From the IMG/VR virus record IMGVR_UViG_3300047476_000131, positions 1 through 24,993 of that record: DNA of 24,993 nt, one strand, 5' to 3'. The stretch's first letter is position 1; each line of letters starts with the position of its first letter. Made by a program: the position numbers and the translations under genes. This document shows positions 22,813 through 24,993 of the stretch, in pieces. Origin of the DNA: a virus. The notes beneath the pieces were generated by a model, which saw nothing but the letters and a program-made list of their open reading frames with translations, was not told the origin of the DNA and searched no databases.

Positions 22813-24993
22813 TTAAATTCCTGTTCCTGATGGTAAAGCAAGAGCACGAATGTCAGTTAAGAATGGGCAAATTGTACCATCATTTGCTGACATTACAACT
22901 TTAATTGCAAATTGGCTGAACTGTGTATATGTTTGTCCACTTGTGCTGGTGTATGAGATATAATTATCTGGGTCATTATTTGTACCTGGAGCCCATTCGT
23001 ATTCAATTAAATCGGCCTTTGAAGATGAATATACATTAGACCCTTTGATCTGGGTCATTAACTGCCAGTTTTGGTCATCAAAAGGTTGGTCATCATTTCT
23101 ATTTAGAATCTTATAATAAACATAAACCTCTGTGCCAAATGGTTTGTAAGCAGTATAGAATACTCTTAGGTCACCAGAGTCATTGTTTGGTGCCAGAACT
23201 ACTTTCTTAGTAAAGTATTTAGCAAGTGAGTTACCACCATGAGATGATGTTTCACCATAAACAATTACATTTGCAGGAGTTGTGTTTGCACCATACACTG
23301 TGATTGTTGGTGATTTAATATAACCAGAACCACCGTATGTAACATAAACAGACGTTACAACGTTTGATGTTCCATTATTTGCAACAGTTACACCAACAAC
23401 TGCACTATCTGTTCCAACATCTGGTGCCGAAATGGTTGCATATGTATTTGCTGCATCATCATATCCTGAACCTGTATTCGCCACAGAAATTACAGAATTC
23501 GATATACTCATATTATTGATAACATAACGAATGTTGTACATAGTTGTACCATCATCTGAGATGATAGGACTTAAATTGGGATCACTAGATTGTAATGTTG
23601 CATACATTGAGAATGTATGTGGTGCATCTTTCAATAATACACGTTGGCCTTTACCATCATCAAACTCAATATTATCTGGTGTCGGTGATCCAAATTTACC
23701 TGGGAAGGCTTGTAGTGGTCCAATAGGAGTATTTCCGTCAGCAAGTATTGCTTCGTATGTGTATTCTATTCCTGTTCCTGAAGGAGTAAAATCTGTAGTT
23801 GTAAGGTTGATAGCATCTGACCATGTTGTTTCTACAAAATTATCAGACACATTAGTTACGTTATTGGCATCAAGTGTATGTTGAATATCATTTGAGCCTA
23901 ATTTGTTTTGTGGTAAACCTTTTGGTATTGAGAATTGAATTGATGGTGTGATACTTGTATCAAACACACATCTATCCATAACAAACATTAAAGACTTGGT
24001 TTGATCGGCAGTCCAAGTAATTGAGTTCTGTGATTCAAACAATGCACCAACATAAGGCGCACCACCCACTTTTGTTGGTGACGCTGGGTCTGCATCAGTT
24101 GGTAAGGCCTTTGCTGTTGATGGTACTGCAATCTTATTTTGTTGTGCATAATATAAAACATAATCAGGTGAAGTTGTTTCTACCATAACAGCATACAAAA
24201 CACCACCTTGAATATACACAGGTGCATCAAACATAAATTCTGTGTATGTGGTTGAATCTAAGAAGTGTGGTTTGCTAGATGTATTAACATTATCTGGTGT
24301 TAAGACTACGGTAGAATGGTCCAACTTTACGCCATTTGGATATCCATTTAGTGTACCAATAATAGAAACTTTTACTGGTATATTTGTATCCGGTTTTGAG
24401 TAGAAAAATAATTTTACCGATGATACAAACAAACCGTTAGGATAAGTGTCTTTATCTAATATGAAAGTTTGTGCAACTGGATCCCATGGCTGATAAGTTG
24501 TTATTGTACCTATCAATTGTTTTTCTCTTTGTCTTACTTGTGTAAATGAAGTTGCTGAAGCATCTATTGATGGACCAAATTCTAACCTTTGTGAGGTTGT
24601 GGAAAGTCCAGATGCTGTAAACGTTCCTTCTGACCAACAAGTTGCAGTTGCAGGATCCGCATCAACACTTCTATTATCGACTCTGAATATTCTTTGACCA
24701 GTTTGAAATTGATTACCTGGAACATTAAATATACCCACAAAATTACCAGATTCATCTGTTGATAATTTAGGTAAACCTGTACCGGCAGCCACAGCTGTAG
24801 AAAGGTCTGTAACATTACCAATCAAATTATACTGTGATGTCACATCACCACGAGCTTCATTGGTGCCAAGAGAAATATTAACTGGTGTCTCTAATGTAAT
24901 AATTTTAGTAGCTGCATCATAAGCAATAATATTTGCTGTAGCAGTATATTCTTCAGTTATAATTCGTGTTGGTGAGAGTGTATAATTATAAGG
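22813..24993 (-). CDS. Large virion structural protein, 5' end cut by the window edge
   Basis: The reading frame stays open to the right edge, giving at least 726 residues with the N-terminus missing; the GTG at 24843 is internal. A central region has DPVAQTFILDKDTYPNGLFV, VKLFFYSKPDTNIPVKVSI, LNGYPNGV, YIQGGVLYAVMVETTS and YVLYYAQQN. I recognise this arrangement from large structural proteins of marine T4-like phages lying between the baseplate genes and gp13. Further on are beta repeats with TGSGYDD and YGGSGYIKSPTITV, then LRVFYTAYKPFGTEVYVYYKILNRND, and the end FAIKVVMSANDGTICPFLTDIRALALPSG. Position corresponds to the T4 gp9/gp10 slot, so a baseplate or fibre-attachment role is likely but not shown. 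It is followed after one base by the 75-residue gene. Confidence 0.78.
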   Translation of the reverse strand, partial: PYNYTLSPTRIITEEYTATANIIAYDAATKIITLETPVNISLGTNEARGDVTSQYNLIGNVTDLSTAVAAGTGLPKLSTDESGNFVGIFNVPGNQFQTGQRIFRVDNRSVDADPATATCWSEGTFTASGLSTTSQRLEFGPSIDASATSFTQVRQREKQLIGTITTYQPWDPVAQTFILDKDTYPNGLFVSSVKLFFYSKPDTNIPVKVSIIGTLNGYPNGVKLDHSTVVLTPDNVNTSSKPHFLDSTTYTEFMFDAPVYIQGGVLYAVMVETTSPDYVLYYAQQNKIAVPSTAKALPTDADPASPTKVGGAPYVGALFESQNSITWTADQTKSLMFVMDRCVFDTSITPSIQFSIPKGLPQNKLGSNDIQHTLDANNVTNVSDNFVETTWSDAINLTTTDFTPSGTGIEYTYEAILADGNTPIGPLQAFPGKFGSPTPDNIEFDDGKGQRVLLKDAPHTFSMYATLQSSDPNLSPIISDDGTTMYNIRYVINNMSISNSVISVANTGSGYDDAANTYATISAPDVGTDSAVVGVTVANNGTSNVVTSVYVTYGGSGYIKSPTITVYGANTTPANVIVYGETSSHGGNSLAKYFTKKVVLAPNNDSGDLRVFYTAYKPFGTEVYVYYKILNRNDDQPFDDQNWQLMTQIKGSNVYSSSKADLIEYEWAPGTNNDPDNYISYTSTSGQTYTQFSQFAIKVVMSANDGTICPFLTDIRALALPSGTGI

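Noticed and set aside
22584-22847. Longer 87-residue start for the small coiled-coil gene
   Set aside because: The extra 12 residues overlap the end of the upstream gene; the ATG at 22811 has a one-base gap and an AGGAA site and begins the recognisable part.
23531-23884. 117-residue plus-strand reading frame
   Set aside because: It lies wholly opposite a well-supported structural gene, has no family resemblance, and every real gene here is on the minus strand.
1-24993. tRNA genes, insertion sequences or attachment sites
   Set aside because: Coding density leaves no room outside genes and none was recognised within them.

Overview
The window is a piece of the late (virion) gene block of a T4-like marine myovirus. 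All 17 genes lie on the minus strand and are packed with 1-8 nt overlaps or gaps. The left-most genes form the T4 series gp13-gp14-gp15-gp16 (two neck proteins, tail sheath terminator, small terminase), which identifies the phage type. The AT-rich composition, the Asn/Thr-rich fibre proteins and the repeat families (DKANS..LAQAAFDKANT, QGVxxTQN, VDAAGRIT) are of the kind I associate with marine T4-like phages of SAR11-type bacteria and cyanobacteria. The host cannot be fixed from this sequence.

Transcription reads from high to low coordinates. (1) 24993-22813 is the 3' part of a large virion structural protein cut by the window edge. (2) 22811-14882 holds a small coiled-coil protein, a 1348-residue fibre ending in a self-cleaving S74 chaperone, a 416-residue repeat fibre, a glycine-rich adhesin carrying a FAM3/GG-type domain, and three small proteins. 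(3) 14839-8940 holds a 1661-residue repeat fibre coupled to a LamG-type lectin. (4) 8905-3354 holds a second, shorter repeat fibre, a small structural protein, and a 1314-residue protein with five LamG-type domains. (5) 3311-4 holds gp13, gp14, gp15 and gp16; gp17 would follow just outside the window.

Only three intergenic gaps exceed 30 nt, and each carries a T4-type late promoter -10 box (TATAAATA twice, AATAAATA once) in the sense orientation. The cluster therefore appears to be divided into separately promoted late units: 1661+304, 422+109+1314, and gp13-gp16. Everything from 14882 to the right edge is read from a promoter outside the window.

The order matches the T4 stretch from the baseplate genes to gp16, but the slot that in T4 holds gp11, gp12 and wac has been filled by roughly 19 kb of adhesin and fibre genes. 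The most notable points are the FAM3/GG domain inside a polyglycine adhesin, two parallel 'repeat fibre + LamG lectin' units each with its own late promoter, a similar small beta-module inserted in all three consecutive neck/tail-terminator proteins, and a 68-residue tandem duplication that is identical in protein but divergent in DNA.
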